NCBI RefSeq assembly: GCF_000003815.2
Contig: NC_049994.1
Location: 2,130,288 to 2,194,287, forward strand
DNA from: Branchiostoma floridae
Taxonomy: Eukaryota; Chordata; Leptocardii; Amphioxiformes; Branchiostomatidae
Reading direction: 5' to 3'
Length of the DNA stretch: 64,000 bases
A program made the position numbers and the translations under genes. This document shows, piece by piece, positions 54,050-61,846 of the stretch. How positions within the stretch are numbered: the stretch's first letter is position 1; every line of letters starts with the position of its first letter. A model generated the notes under the pieces. It did no database searches. It had not been told where the DNA came from and worked only from the letters and a program-made list of their open reading frames with translations.

Positions 54050-55387
54050 CTAGTTGCTGTAGTCAAAGCTGATGTTTCTCTGCCTGTCAATCTCCAGGAG
54101 ATTGTCGAATTCAGCGAGGACCACCGCCACCACCGTTTGATCTAAAGCCTGTGCAAAATGCAGCTCCAGGCGAAGGTTTCCCTGTCTGATTATGTTAAAA
54201 TGGTCTCCACCGAGGCCGCAGAGGTCAGGACTTAGGTCGTAACACCACACCGTGAAGCCCTTGTCGTAGTCGCTTCTCGCGATCTGGTTCCCGCTGTCTT
54301 GCCCTTGCTTGCCTGTCGTTCCAAACAAGTTCATGTAGGATCTGACGAACTGTCCCTCGGCAAAGTTGGGTGTCAGCGCTTTGTGAGGCACCTCCTGCCC
54401 ATTGACGCAGAGACTGATGTAGTTCAAGTTAAAGTGTTGAAAGTTAAAGGGGTTGGTACCGAAAGACCCCTGGAATGCTGCGTTGTCCACCAGAGCGATC
54501 GCCACGCGTTTGGGGACCTGTCCCAGGAACAGATTGTCGCTCGACACTGAATGGTTACCACGGGGAATTGTAAAAGGTTTTAACTGAACTCTCTTAAGGG
54601 CATACTTGGCCGTCTGCTTGTTGAGTTGACTTTCGATGGACAGCTGATAGGTGGGTAACAGGTTGACCTTTCTCAGAAAGACGGCAGCCTCCGTGATGAC
54701 AATTTTGAACTGATCTCCAGGCGACATCAGACAGAATTGATGTTTCGATCGGTGCAGCTTGATTTTAACGTCGACTTTGCTGAGCAAATAGCGGTCTTGA
54801 TGGAACAGGTCGACGTGTAGCGGTCCTATGAGGTCCACTTCGCGACTGTTGCGGGTCATGTTGGCACGCTTCACCAATCCTTCGTTTGCCACTGCGTCCT
54901 GATCTGCCGGGTTCGGGTAGGGGTCGACCAAGTGAAGTCGTCCCGGCGTGTCTTGAAAGAAAAGTTCAGAGGTCAGCTGCGTTTGCTTTGCTTCAGACCC
55001 AAAGTTTAACAGCGTCTCCAGGTAGGCACGATATGGATAGCAATTAGTGGAATCCGTTATGTCCTTGCCTGCGACCGTAACCGTGACTTGCGAGAAGAGC
55101 GATTGAAGCCACAGGTTTACCGGGCCTACCTTGGCGTTGTCCGGCAGGTCGTTGCCGTTAGGGAGAACGATCTTGGCTTTCACGTACAATTTCGTCTGGG
55201 AAAGGTCCGTAAATTCTTCTCCCGCTCCAGGAATGTCAAATTCTATCGGGGAAGACTCGGCGAGACTGGCCACCGGATGATACTCTACCCATCTACCGTC
55301 CGTTATGGTCGTCTGAGTTGGCGGTACCTCAAACAGATCCAATTCTGATTTGGTGCAGGAACACGATAGGGGGTGAATGTGGGCCAT
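54050..55387 (-). CDS. MCP: Major capsid protein, double jelly-roll
   Basis: 445 residues from ATG 55387 (MAHIHP). The open frame continues upstream to 55483 but without ATG and overlapping the neighbouring gene. Hallmarks of the Polinton hexon-like protein are present: EFDIPGAGEEFTDLSQTKLY near the N-terminus, a central WLQSLFSQVTV, and a C-terminal FTVWCYDLSPDLCG followed by LRLELHFAQAL. Homologues are commonly deposited under the worm gene name F54H12.2-like. It would form the trimeric capsomers. Starts 16 bases after the basic core-like gene stops. No truncation seen. Confidence 0.9.
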   Translation of the reverse strand: MAHIHPLSCSCTKSELDLFEVPPTQTTITDGRWVEYHPVASLAESSPIEFDIPGAGEEFTDLSQTKLYVKAKIVLPNGNDLPDNAKVGPVNLWLQSLFSQVTVTVAGKDITDSTNCYPYRAYLETLLNFGSEAKQTQLTSELFFQDTPGRLHLVDPYPNPADQDAVANEGLVKRANMTRNSREVDLIGPLHVDLFHQDRYLLSKVDVKIKLHRSKHQFCLMSPGDQFKIVITEAAVFLRKVNLLPTYQLSIESQLNKQTAKYALKRVQLKPFTIPRGNHSVSSDNLFLGQVPKRVAIALVDNAAFQGSFGTNPFNFQHFNLNYISLCVNGQEVPHKALTPNFAEGQFVRSYMNLFGTTGKQGQDSGNQIARSDYDKGFTVWCYDLSPDLCGLGGDHFNIIRQGNLRLELHFAQALDQTVVAVVLAEFDNLLEIDRQRNISFDYSN

Positions 55388-55403
55388 GTCGTTTATATCG
55401 TGA

Positions 55404-55814
55404 CTAGCTGAAGATATCGGGAGAGGTACGTCCGCGCTGTGCACCGGCTCTCTTGCGACTGGCTGCACGCGGTCTCGTTCCACGTTTTAATGGCTTCTTT
55501 CCCCTGCCCGCCCCTCTTCCTTTGTTTTGCCCCACTGGTGCACGCACCCTGGCTCTTTTCTGCCCAGACATCAGACGTTGTCCAAACTCGCCGGCTCTCC
55601 GTTTGGCAGCGCGTTTGACACCTTGCCCATTTAAGACGTCTTGAGCTAAATCCATACCACTCTTTAAAGCCTGTCTTCCCACACTTTGGGCCCCTCGTTT
55701 CAGTAGGGGTACGGCGGATCTGAGCAAACCGCGAAAAATCCCTCCCAACCCGTAACCACGCTGCATAGACCGTCCGTAATACACCGGCAACTGTCCTCCT
55801 CGCTGTCCAGTCAT
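55404..55814 (-). CDS. Basic core-like virion protein (adenovirus pX/pVI-like)
   Basis: 136 residues, rich in Arg, Lys and Gly. The N-terminus YGRSMQRGYGLGGIFRGLLR leads into an amphipathic stretch (SAVPLLKRGAQSVGRQALK, then GMDLAQDVLNGQ) and a highly basic tail. This arrangement matches the small virion protein of adintoviruses that has been compared with adenoviral core protein X/VI; that comparison is from memory and is not provable from sequence alone. Its ATG lies two bases after the minor capsid stop (TAG AT ATG). Confidence 0.75.
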   Translation of the reverse strand: MTGQRGGQLPVYYGRSMQRGYGLGGIFRGLLRSAVPLLKRGAQSVGRQALKSGMDLAQDVLNGQGVKRAAKRRAGEFGQRLMSGQKRARVRAPVGQNKGRGAGRGKKPLKRGTRPRAASRKRAGAQRGRTSPDIFS

Positions 55815-55816
55815 AT

Positions 55817-56620
55817 CTAGGAAAAGTAGGAAGACCGCCTCTGTCGGAAGTGAAGTGTTACGATCACTCGCCCTTGCACAAATGGCACGGGTTCGCCGAG
55901 GTCGTTCCTTATATCTATTTCAATCGTTTCGAACCGTTTCCTGGCCAGGGGTATGTAGTGCGGCGTGGGGATAGGGTGATCGACGATGTCCCCGTCTTGT
56001 CCCTCGATTTTGACGATTCTCAGCAGAGGGACCTTCTGTCCACCCATCGGACGATGCTGCACGACATCTCCGTACACGTACAGGGAGTGAAAGCCCAGGT
56101 TAGGGTCGGCTGGACGTGGTGCCTGTACCCAGCTTCCGTATATGGCGCCTTTTACTCCCCATCCCAGTTTTTCGGCCAATGGCCCCGTCAGATAAGTCTT
56201 CGTTGTCGTCGAATTTTGCGCCATGGGAGGCAGGACCATGGTCACTCTTTTCGTGATGCTGTCATAAGCAAACATGTCGTGTTGCTTGAAGAGGCTAGGG
56301 TAACGTATGGAGGCGGCTTCGTTCAGGCTTTTCAAGAGTTGCAAAACGTCCTTGTAGTGCCCCGCTGAGATTTTGACGATCTCGTATTCCCGACCATTTC
56401 CTTCGTCTTTTTCGTCCACCATGTAATACACCAACGTGTTTTCGCCTTCCCGAACGTTCAGCCAGCTGTGAGGATATTGTATCTCGACGAGCCCCACCTC
56501 CCACTCTCCCGACAGTTCTACGGGCTGAGCCAGTTTGGTCCGATAATTCGTGACCGTGTTTTCTTGAAAGACGTCCATACTTCCGTCGCTGGGGAGAGTG
56601 ACGTAAAACGAATTGGCCAT
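55817..56620 (-). CDS. mCP: Minor capsid (penton) protein, single jelly-roll
   Basis: 267 residues. The N-terminal signature FYVTLPSDGSMDVFQENT, followed by YRTKLAQPVELSGEWEVGL and EIQYPHSW, is characteristic of Polinton minor capsid proteins, which occupy the fivefold vertices like adenovirus penton base. The beta-rich remainder has no obvious interruption. It sits 51 bases after the integrase stop and two bases before the core-like gene, in the capsid gene cluster. Confidence 0.9.
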   Translation of the reverse strand: MANSFYVTLPSDGSMDVFQENTVTNYRTKLAQPVELSGEWEVGLVEIQYPHSWLNVREGENTLVYYMVDEKDEGNGREYEIVKISAGHYKDVLQLLKSLNEAASIRYPSLFKQHDMFAYDSITKRVTMVLPPMAQNSTTTKTYLTGPLAEKLGWGVKGAIYGSWVQAPRPADPNLGFHSLYVYGDVVQHRPMGGQKVPLLRIVKIEGQDGDIVDHPIPTPHYIPLARKRFETIEIDIRNDLGEPVPFVQGRVIVTLHFRQRRSSYFS

Positions 56621-56671
56621 GGCGAGGTACGTCTGAGCAATGCCCGATGTGCGGGCGTGCGTCGGTATTTA

Positions 56672-57850
56672 TCATATTGGAACCATGTCCTCTTCTCTCA
56701 CCCAGCTATTAAACTTGGCCGGATATCCTTTCCATTTCACAAAGAACTCCTTCTTTTTGCCTCGCCTTCGCGTGTCCAGGATGTCCTCTACTTGATAGAC
56801 GTCGTCGTCTTTTTTCGTAACTTTCTGCAACTCCTTTTCGTAAAACGTCCCTCTCAAAACTTCTCCGTCGTAATCTTTCACGCGATAAACGGGAGGACGG
56901 CGGGCAATTTGTTCGGAGACGATGAAGATCTCTGTGGTCCAATTAGGCGTATAGCCCTTTTCCAGGCGCAGTTTAGATTTGCTGATTCGAACCGAATCTC
57001 CGACTCGAAATTTGAACGATGGTTGTTTTCTCCCTTTCCGGGGTTTCGAGATGTCATCTTCTCCGTACAGGGTATGCCACACGAGCCCCTCGTTCTTCTC
57101 GTTCACTTCGATGGGAGCCATTTTGATGCTGCGGTGGTAGGAGCGGTTGTAGGACCACACCAGGTCGCCCAGGACGTCAATGTACCGGTGCGTGTTCTTT
57201 GCGGTGAAATATTTCCACATTCTCGTCTTCAGCGTACGATTGAACCTCTCCACCACACTGGCTTTGGTTTCCACACTAAACGTCGTAAAGAATTTGATCC
57301 CTTCCTTCTTCAATAGAGACTGGACGTGTCGATTGAGAAACTCCGTGCCTTGATCCGTTTGCAGACACCTGGGCTTTTGCTCGTCCTCGGCTAGGATGGT
57401 TTGAAAGGCTTTCGCCAAGGTGGGGCCCGTCTTGTCTTTGATGGGAACGACCCACGCGTATTTAGAAAATACGTCTATGCAGGTCAGGAGATAGCGATAC
57501 CCGTCATTCTGCCGAGAGAGGGATGACATATCGGCGAGATCAGCCTGCCACTGGTCGTGTATTCCTCCGGTTATCACGCGGTTCCTTTGAAAACGTCGTC
57601 TGATGGGCTTGTGTAAGGTGTGTGTGTCTTGAGAACGCAACCACGCTTCTACTTGTTTTCGGGTGACTCCGTACTTGTTACGCACGGCTCGATGGAGCCG
57701 TCCTACTCCACCGTACCCTGCAGGATGTCTGGGGTCGTAGTAAACCCTATGGAGGACGTCGTGCCATTCCTCGGCAGGATTGGTGGGGTAGCGCTTGCTT
57801 CCCCCTCCCGCCTTCGTTCTCCTCCTCTTCCCGGGATTCTTGGAAACCAT
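56672..57850 (-). CDS. INT: Retrovirus-like integrase with C-terminal chromodomain
   Basis: 392 residues from the first ATG at 57850; the frame is open further upstream without ATG. It inserts the element into host DNA. The DDE core is intact: first Asp in HDQWQADLADM, second in CLQTDQGTEF, Glu in VVERFNRTLK. Residues from about 350 form a chromodomain (YQVEDIL, FFVKWKGY, NSWVREED) with the aromatic cage Tyr, Trp and Trp, which in related integrases reads methylated histone H3. The N-terminus is basic (SKNPGKRRRTKAGGGSKR). Confidence 0.93.
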   Translation of the reverse strand: MVSKNPGKRRRTKAGGGSKRYPTNPAEEWHDVLHRVYYDPRHPAGYGGVGRLHRAVRNKYGVTRKQVEAWLRSQDTHTLHKPIRRRFQRNRVITGGIHDQWQADLADMSSLSRQNDGYRYLLTCIDVFSKYAWVVPIKDKTGPTLAKAFQTILAEDEQKPRCLQTDQGTEFLNRHVQSLLKKEGIKFFTTFSVETKASVVERFNRTLKTRMWKYFTAKNTHRYIDVLGDLVWSYNRSYHRSIKMAPIEVNEKNEGLVWHTLYGEDDISKPRKGRKQPSFKFRVGDSVRISKSKLRLEKGYTPNWTTEIFIVSEQIARRPPVYRVKDYDGEVLRGTFYEKELQKVTKKDDDVYQVEDILDTRRRGKKKEFFVKWKGYPAKFNSWVREEDMVPI

Positions 57851-58023
57851 CCCAAACCACGAAAGAACGTAAATATTCGGCCTCCCATACACATGCACGC
57901 GCAATGAACGCGGTCCACTATCTCACAAAAGTGCTCGCCCAAGAACGCGATTTGGGGAAGACAACCCATGCGTGTTATTTGTGCCTCTCCAACCCTGAGA
58001 CTGACTGTTTCGTTAGAACGCTA

Positions 58024-58060
58024 GCCCTTTTATGCAGATGCACCACTTTTATGCACATGC
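58024..58060 (-). promoter_or_regulatory. TATA-like boxes upstream of the integrase gene
   Basis: On the minus strand GCATAAAAG occurs twice, at about 58055 and 58034, separated by roughly 20 bases inside a short direct repeat. They lie 180-200 bases upstream of the integrase ATG. Confidence 0.35.
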
Positions 58061-58191
58061 GCCTCTCCCACTCTATCCTACTCTCTCTCTCTCTTACACG
58101 CTTATTGAACGAACCTACTATAGCAATAAAATGACTTGCACACACAGCCACTTCAATGAGATCTTTGCCCATGTTTGTACCACATGAAGTT

Positions 58192-58197
58192 TATTTC
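58192..58197 (-). terminator. Poly(A) signal of the first PC4-like gene
   Basis: AATAAA on the minus strand, about ten bases after the stop codon region of the gene at 58206-58964. Confidence 0.45.
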
Positions 58198-58205
58198 GTG
58201 ACAAA

Positions 58206-58964
58206 TCACTGGTTCGCGATTTCGGCCAGGAGTTTGCTGGACAGCAATTTCTGCTCAAGGACGGTTTTCAGGACGGCATCGATCTTGTCTGCCTGTTCCT
58301 CCAGGACATCCCACTGTGGCGCTGATAGGTTGAGCCCTCTCTTGGTCGGGAGAAGTTTGTCGTGATCTGCATCCGGTCTGAAAAACTCTCGTAGATTCAC
58401 GACCGCTTCCCCTCTGAACAGCTCCACGATGGCATATCGTTGGTTTCCCAGGTCAAAACGGCTGGGTGGGAACGTGCTCCCGTTGTACTTGTAGGATATG
58501 TGCATGGACGAAAACCCGCAAGCCAGGAGCTCTGACGACACGCTGCTCATGTTGCGTTTGAGTGCCAGCCATTGCTCTGGGGCTAGGACCAGCCCTTGTT
58601 TACCGGCCTTCCACACGTCTTTCCCGGGACATGGTCGATAGAACCTCCGCACAGCCACCAGCGGTTTCCCCTTATAACGGCCGATGGTAATAAATACGTC
58701 TCCGCCGAGAGGGAACCTGACTTCAACTCGGTCGACCTCGTTGATAACCTGAACCTCCGATGTCGGGGGTTGTTGAACGGTCGGTGCTGGGTTGGTCGAA
58801 CGCCAAGAGTCTGGTACGTCCGCAGTTGGCGGCGTCCGGGCTCCGTCGTGACGGGGTGATGTCTGCGTCGCTGCGTCCGCCTGTGGAGGTTTAGAAAGCC
58901 CGGTGTACGTGGGTAGTGTCCTCCAATATTGGAGATCTTGCGGATAAATCACTGAGTCGTCCAT
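58206..58964 (-). CDS. Protein with two PC4/Sub1-like ssDNA-binding domains (1)
   Basis: 252 residues. A Pro/Thr-rich N-terminal 75 residues precedes two PC4-type domains at about 78-145 and 168-235. Each shows the PC4 order: RFPLGGDVFITIGRYKGKPL with VAVRRFYRP, then GLVLAPEQWLALKRNMS; and RFDLGNQRYAIVELFRGE with LREFFRP, then GLNLSAPQWDVL. Cellular PC4 acts as a homodimer of one such domain and binds single-stranded DNA and melted promoters. A tandem version could mimic the dimer. A CATAAAGG box near 59045 may be its promoter. A paralogue lies at 59741. Not part of the Polinton core; its function here is inferred. Confidence 0.75.
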   Translation of the reverse strand: MDDSVIYPQDLQYWRTLPTYTGLSKPPQADAATQTSPRHDGARTPPTADVPDSWRSTNPAPTVQQPPTSEVQVINEVDRVEVRFPLGGDVFITIGRYKGKPLVAVRRFYRPCPGKDVWKAGKQGLVLAPEQWLALKRNMSSVSSELLACGFSSMHISYKYNGSTFPPSRFDLGNQRYAIVELFRGEAVVNLREFFRPDADHDKLLPTKRGLNLSAPQWDVLEEQADKIDAVLKTVLEQKLLSSKLLAEIANQ

Positions 58965-59178
58965 GGCTCGTCGTGTTCTTGGTCGTCAGCGAGGCGGCGG
59001 AGATCCGTAGGTGCGCCAGATCGCGACGGGTCTGCCTTTATGAAGCCCTCTTGTCCTGCCCCAACCAATCGGCGTGCCTCTCATCATCTCATGCAAATGA
59101 AAATCCGTCTTGCACAGAGTATCGGCCAACCAGCGTACCGTACGTGGGCGTATTTTAACATGCTCGGGCATCACGATG

Positions 59179-59676
59179 CTACGTCACGATGATGCAAACG
59201 CGTGCAGTGAGAAGCCAACAGAGACACTGTACAAACGACGGGTACTTGTCGTACCGCCGACGTTCAAGCCATCCGTCCCAGCCACGTTGGCGTAACAACC
59301 AGTTTCCCGCATAGTCGCAAATCAACGTTGCTAACTCGGTCGAGAGGGCGTCGGTATTTCTTTCATACCGTTCGTGCGTACACACGTCTACGGCGAAAGA
59401 CATTGCGGTAACGAGTCGACCCCAGTTTAATCGTTCCTCTTGCAGTACTTTTTCGAGCACCGTTTTCAGCCCATCCCTCGCGTTAGGTACGTTGGCCATG
59501 AAATTGTCGATAATCTTTTCATATTCCTCGTCCGCCGAGATCGCATCCACCCATTGTACTACTTTAACGCACGCCACCGACCTGGGGCGTCGCCGGTGTT
59601 GGGGAAACAAGTCTGGGGCTTTGTGATATAGTAACTGACAAAAGACGTCTGTTGTTTGTGCTATCAACGTATCCAT
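59179..59676 (-). CDS. Bcl-2-like apoptosis regulator
   Basis: 165 residues. BH1-like segment LNWGRLVTAMSFAVDVC lies around residues 88-104. The BH2-like segment LLRQRGWDGWLE follows about 30 residues later. The N-terminus TTDVFCQLLYHKA resembles a BH4 helix. VVQWVDAISADEEYEKI falls where BH3 lies in Bcl-xL and keeps the Asp. The last ~20 residues are hydrophobic (CLCWLLTARVCIIVT), like the membrane anchor of multi-domain Bcl-2 proteins. Length, order and spacing fit the anti-apoptotic class. It probably keeps the host cell alive during replication, on mitochondrial or ER membranes. A TATATA box at 59711-59716 lies 35-40 bases before the ATG. Intronless, unlike cellular Bcl-2 genes. Function is inferred. 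Confidence 0.75.
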   Translation of the reverse strand: MDTLIAQTTDVFCQLLYHKAPDLFPQHRRRPRSVACVKVVQWVDAISADEEYEKIIDNFMANVPNARDGLKTVLEKVLQEERLNWGRLVTAMSFAVDVCTHERYERNTDALSTELATLICDYAGNWLLRQRGWDGWLERRRYDKYPSFVQCLCWLLTARVCIIVT

Positions 59677-59710
59677 AAAGACTGATCTCAGCAGATGTTA
59701 CCGGTTGCCA

Positions 59711-59720
59711 TATATATCCA
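59711..59720 (-). promoter_or_regulatory. TATA box of the Bcl-2-like gene
   Basis: TGGATATATATGGC on the minus strand. The predicted start site, 25-30 bases downstream, falls just before the ATG at 59676, giving a very short leader. Confidence 0.4.
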
Positions 59721-59740
59721 TTTCGTCAAGACCACAACAC

Positions 59741-60538
59741 TCAAAATAGCCCCCTATCGTTTAAGTCATTGCAAATATAATTTTTCTTTGCGTCGTCCAG
59801 GGCCACCAGCGACCGGTCGACCGTTCCCACTGTGTTTAACAATTTGCTCCACTGGTCTGAATTCAAGTTGATCCCTTTCGTGCCGGGTAAGATGCTGTCG
59901 GGGTCCTCGCCTGGGCTTGGCAGGAAGAACTCGCCCAGGCCCACGATCCGGGTCCCGCCGAAGAGCCCCACAACGGCGTACAGCACACCACCCAAGTGAA
60001 ACCAGCGAGGCGAGACCGTTGCCGTGTTGCGGGACGTCGCTGCAAACCTAAAATCCAGCAGCACTGCAGATACATTCGACATGTTGCGTTTGAGGGCCTG
60101 CCATTGTTCGGGGGTCATGACCATAGCCTGATTCCCGGGCCGTATGTCGTAAAGATCGGCCGGGTTGGGACGGTAGAACTGTCGAACTGAAACCGTCGGT
60201 TTATCCCTGAAAAGTCCTACAGTCAGGTACGTCTGTCCACCTATCGGTAGTCGTAATTCCCACGATTTGTACCACGGTGAGTATATCGAAGTGAGTCCCT
60301 CTTGCTGCTGCTCGCAAGTCGCGCACGGTTCGTCTATCTCCATCGGGTCATCTTCGACGGCTCTGGTATTGAACATGTTGCTAACAAGCTTGGCGTCCTC
60401 CAGGCTGTTCACTGGGAACTCAGGGAGGATGCCTTGTGCCATTCGTTTTATAGCGCTAGTCTTTATTTGACCTGCTCCTTTTTGCCAAATAAGGGCGTGT
60501 CTCACAAGGGTGGGGCGTGGGGTTGTCATAGTTACCAT
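59741..60538 (-). CDS. Protein with two PC4/Sub1-like ssDNA-binding domains (2)
   Basis: Open frame of 265 residues from ATG 60538. Residues about 92-155 (RLPIGGQTYLTVGLFRDKPT with VRQFYRP, MTPEQWQALKRNMS) and 178-245 (WFHLGGVLYAVVGLFGG, LGEFFLP, GTKGINLNSDQWSKLL) form two PC4-type domains. It is clearly paralogous to the protein at 58206-58964; both share PEQW-ALKRNMS. The N-terminal part has an acidic DPMEIDEP and a CATC motif. The start is uncertain: a TATAAAA at 60444-60452 inside the frame would place transcription below the ATGs at 60538 and 60442 and favour ATG 60376 (about 211 residues). Second domain repeats appear intact. Confidence 0.7.
   Translation of the reverse strand: MVTMTTPRPTLVRHALIWQKGAGQIKTSAIKRMAQGILPEFPVNSLEDAKLVSNMFNTRAVEDDPMEIDEPCATCEQQQEGLTSIYSPWYKSWELRLPIGGQTYLTVGLFRDKPTVSVRQFYRPNPADLYDIRPGNQAMVMTPEQWQALKRNMSNVSAVLLDFRFAATSRNTATVSPRWFHLGGVLYAVVGLFGGTRIVGLGEFFLPSPGEDPDSILPGTKGINLNSDQWSKLLNTVGTVDRSLVALDDAKKNYICNDLNDRGLF
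60444..60452 (-). promoter_or_regulatory. TATA box of the second PC4-like gene
   Basis: CTATAAAACG on the minus strand, one base upstream of an in-frame ATG (60442). A start site 25-30 bases downstream would use the ATG at 60376 instead. Confidence 0.45.
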
Positions 60539-60540
60539 GG

Positions 60541-61450
60541 TGGGTCAAAAGGGCGACTTGACCCCTGTTTCACCCCGACCAGAGCTCAGAAAAATACCCC
60601 TAGACTAGCCTGTCAGACGATGACCTCTGACCTGCACCACCTTGCACCGCCAGAATAAATGATAGCAGCGTGTCCCTACTATACTACTCACAAAGTTCCA
60701 AGCCTATATATCAAGTTTAATTTATCAATGATACGTTCTACTCAAGAGGGTCTGTCTTTAGGCCCAATTTTGTTGTTTTGTTTGAAGAATACGTAAAGCA
60801 TTAAATATAGTTATGTGTAAATGTATTTCTGTTTGGACCCAGTATCAGCTAAGCAGTCTGGGTTTGCCATGTACTATATTATTGTCTGTAATTTCAATAA
60901 ATCACAAGTGGCCAGGTCTATCTTGAATAGGCAAATTTACAAATTCATATATGAAGTTTCAAACTATTTTGGGAATGAATGAATTCAAATGTCGCTGCTT
61001 ACTGAAAATTGTGTGAATTTCAATTTATTTAACACCGCATCTAGCCCTCGTATTATGAAAGCATCAACGAAGGTTAGGACACTCTAGAAGCAAAGCATGT
61101 TAAGTCTTGAAGACGAAATATCTGTATGACAATGCAGGATTACTGAAAGCAATGTATGCACTGTAATAAATCAAAGTAACGGTTTGTATTACCTGCAGTA
61201 CAAGTGACTAAGATTCAGACGTGTAAAGGTGGCCTCCTGTAGGTAGTACACAGGGATTTCTTCTACCATCGGAGGGTGAATCACATCATCACTTTATTGG
61301 AGGAAACCCAAAAAAGAAGATCAGTAAGGAAAATCGACTTAATGTTATCTTTTACTGTGAAGTTATTTTACCTGTATTATGCCTGCCATGCTGCTGTGTT
61401 TAAGAACTAGTAAATACTACACATTTGATAGAGCCGCTCTGTATTTTTTT
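60541..61450. other. Right flank of the Polinton, no gene recognised
   Basis: GC-rich to about 60650, then abruptly AT-rich. The compositional change near 60650-60700 is the best visual candidate for the right border of the element. No matching inverted repeat was found on the left side. Confidence 0.4.
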
Positions 61451-61476
61451 CGACTACTAGTATATCTCCGCCACTC

Positions 61477-61500
61477 GACCTCTGCTTGGAGAGTAAGACT
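61477..61500. repeat. CTCCAAGCAGA-type foldback terminus, single copy
   Basis: GACCTCTGCTTGGAGAGTAA matches the end of the element at 10533-10736 (CATCTGCTTGGAGAGTAA). No second arm was recognised nearby. Confidence 0.3.
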
Positions 61501-61846
61501 GAATTACGTCTACTTGATTCGACGCAAATGACACGGACAAAGAAAAAGAATATACATCTACAATCTGTAAAGTGCCATAGAAAGCTGAACAGGATCTAGA
61601 TTTTGTTATGTTAATATCACCAGTTATTGTTATTTCATAAAATAACTCCTCGGTGAACGGAGTCAGGATGTTCAATTTTACATCTTGATACTAATTTTGG
61701 TCGCAGCGCGATGTCTCGGAGCCTTTCGGCCAGACATTATATTAATTTTGTATTTATTTTGTTTGTTCTTTTAAGCAAACCCATCCAATGATCTTTTATG
61801 CTAAATTAAAAAAGACAAATAACCTCCTTTGAATACATATACTTAC

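Larger units (their letters stand above)
45930..60540. mobile_element. Polinton/Maverick (adintovirus-like) endogenous DNA virus
   Basis: Minimal extent of the element, set by its outermost promoter and gene. It carries the full Polinton core: protein-primed type B DNA polymerase, packaging ATPase, adenain-like protease, major and minor capsid proteins, and chromodomain integrase. It also has conserved small proteins and three accessory genes. Left-arm genes read right and right-arm genes read left, meeting near 53.3-53.5 kb. All frames are open, with no stop or frameshift in any core gene once the two PolB introns are allowed for. The region is visibly richer in GC and CpG than both flanks. 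Terminal inverted repeats and the 6-bp target duplication expected for Polintons were not found by eye, so the true ends lie outside these limits. Confidence 0.9.

Noticed and set aside
56468-57316. 282-residue open frame on the plus strand
   Set aside because: Antisense to the integrase and minor capsid genes; no recognisable domain.
44774-60540. Idea that the Polinton inserted into and disrupted the ABCC5-like gene
   Set aside because: The missing exons are not found on the far side of the element, and an unknown-size gap separates the two, so there is no evidence for an insertion within the gene.
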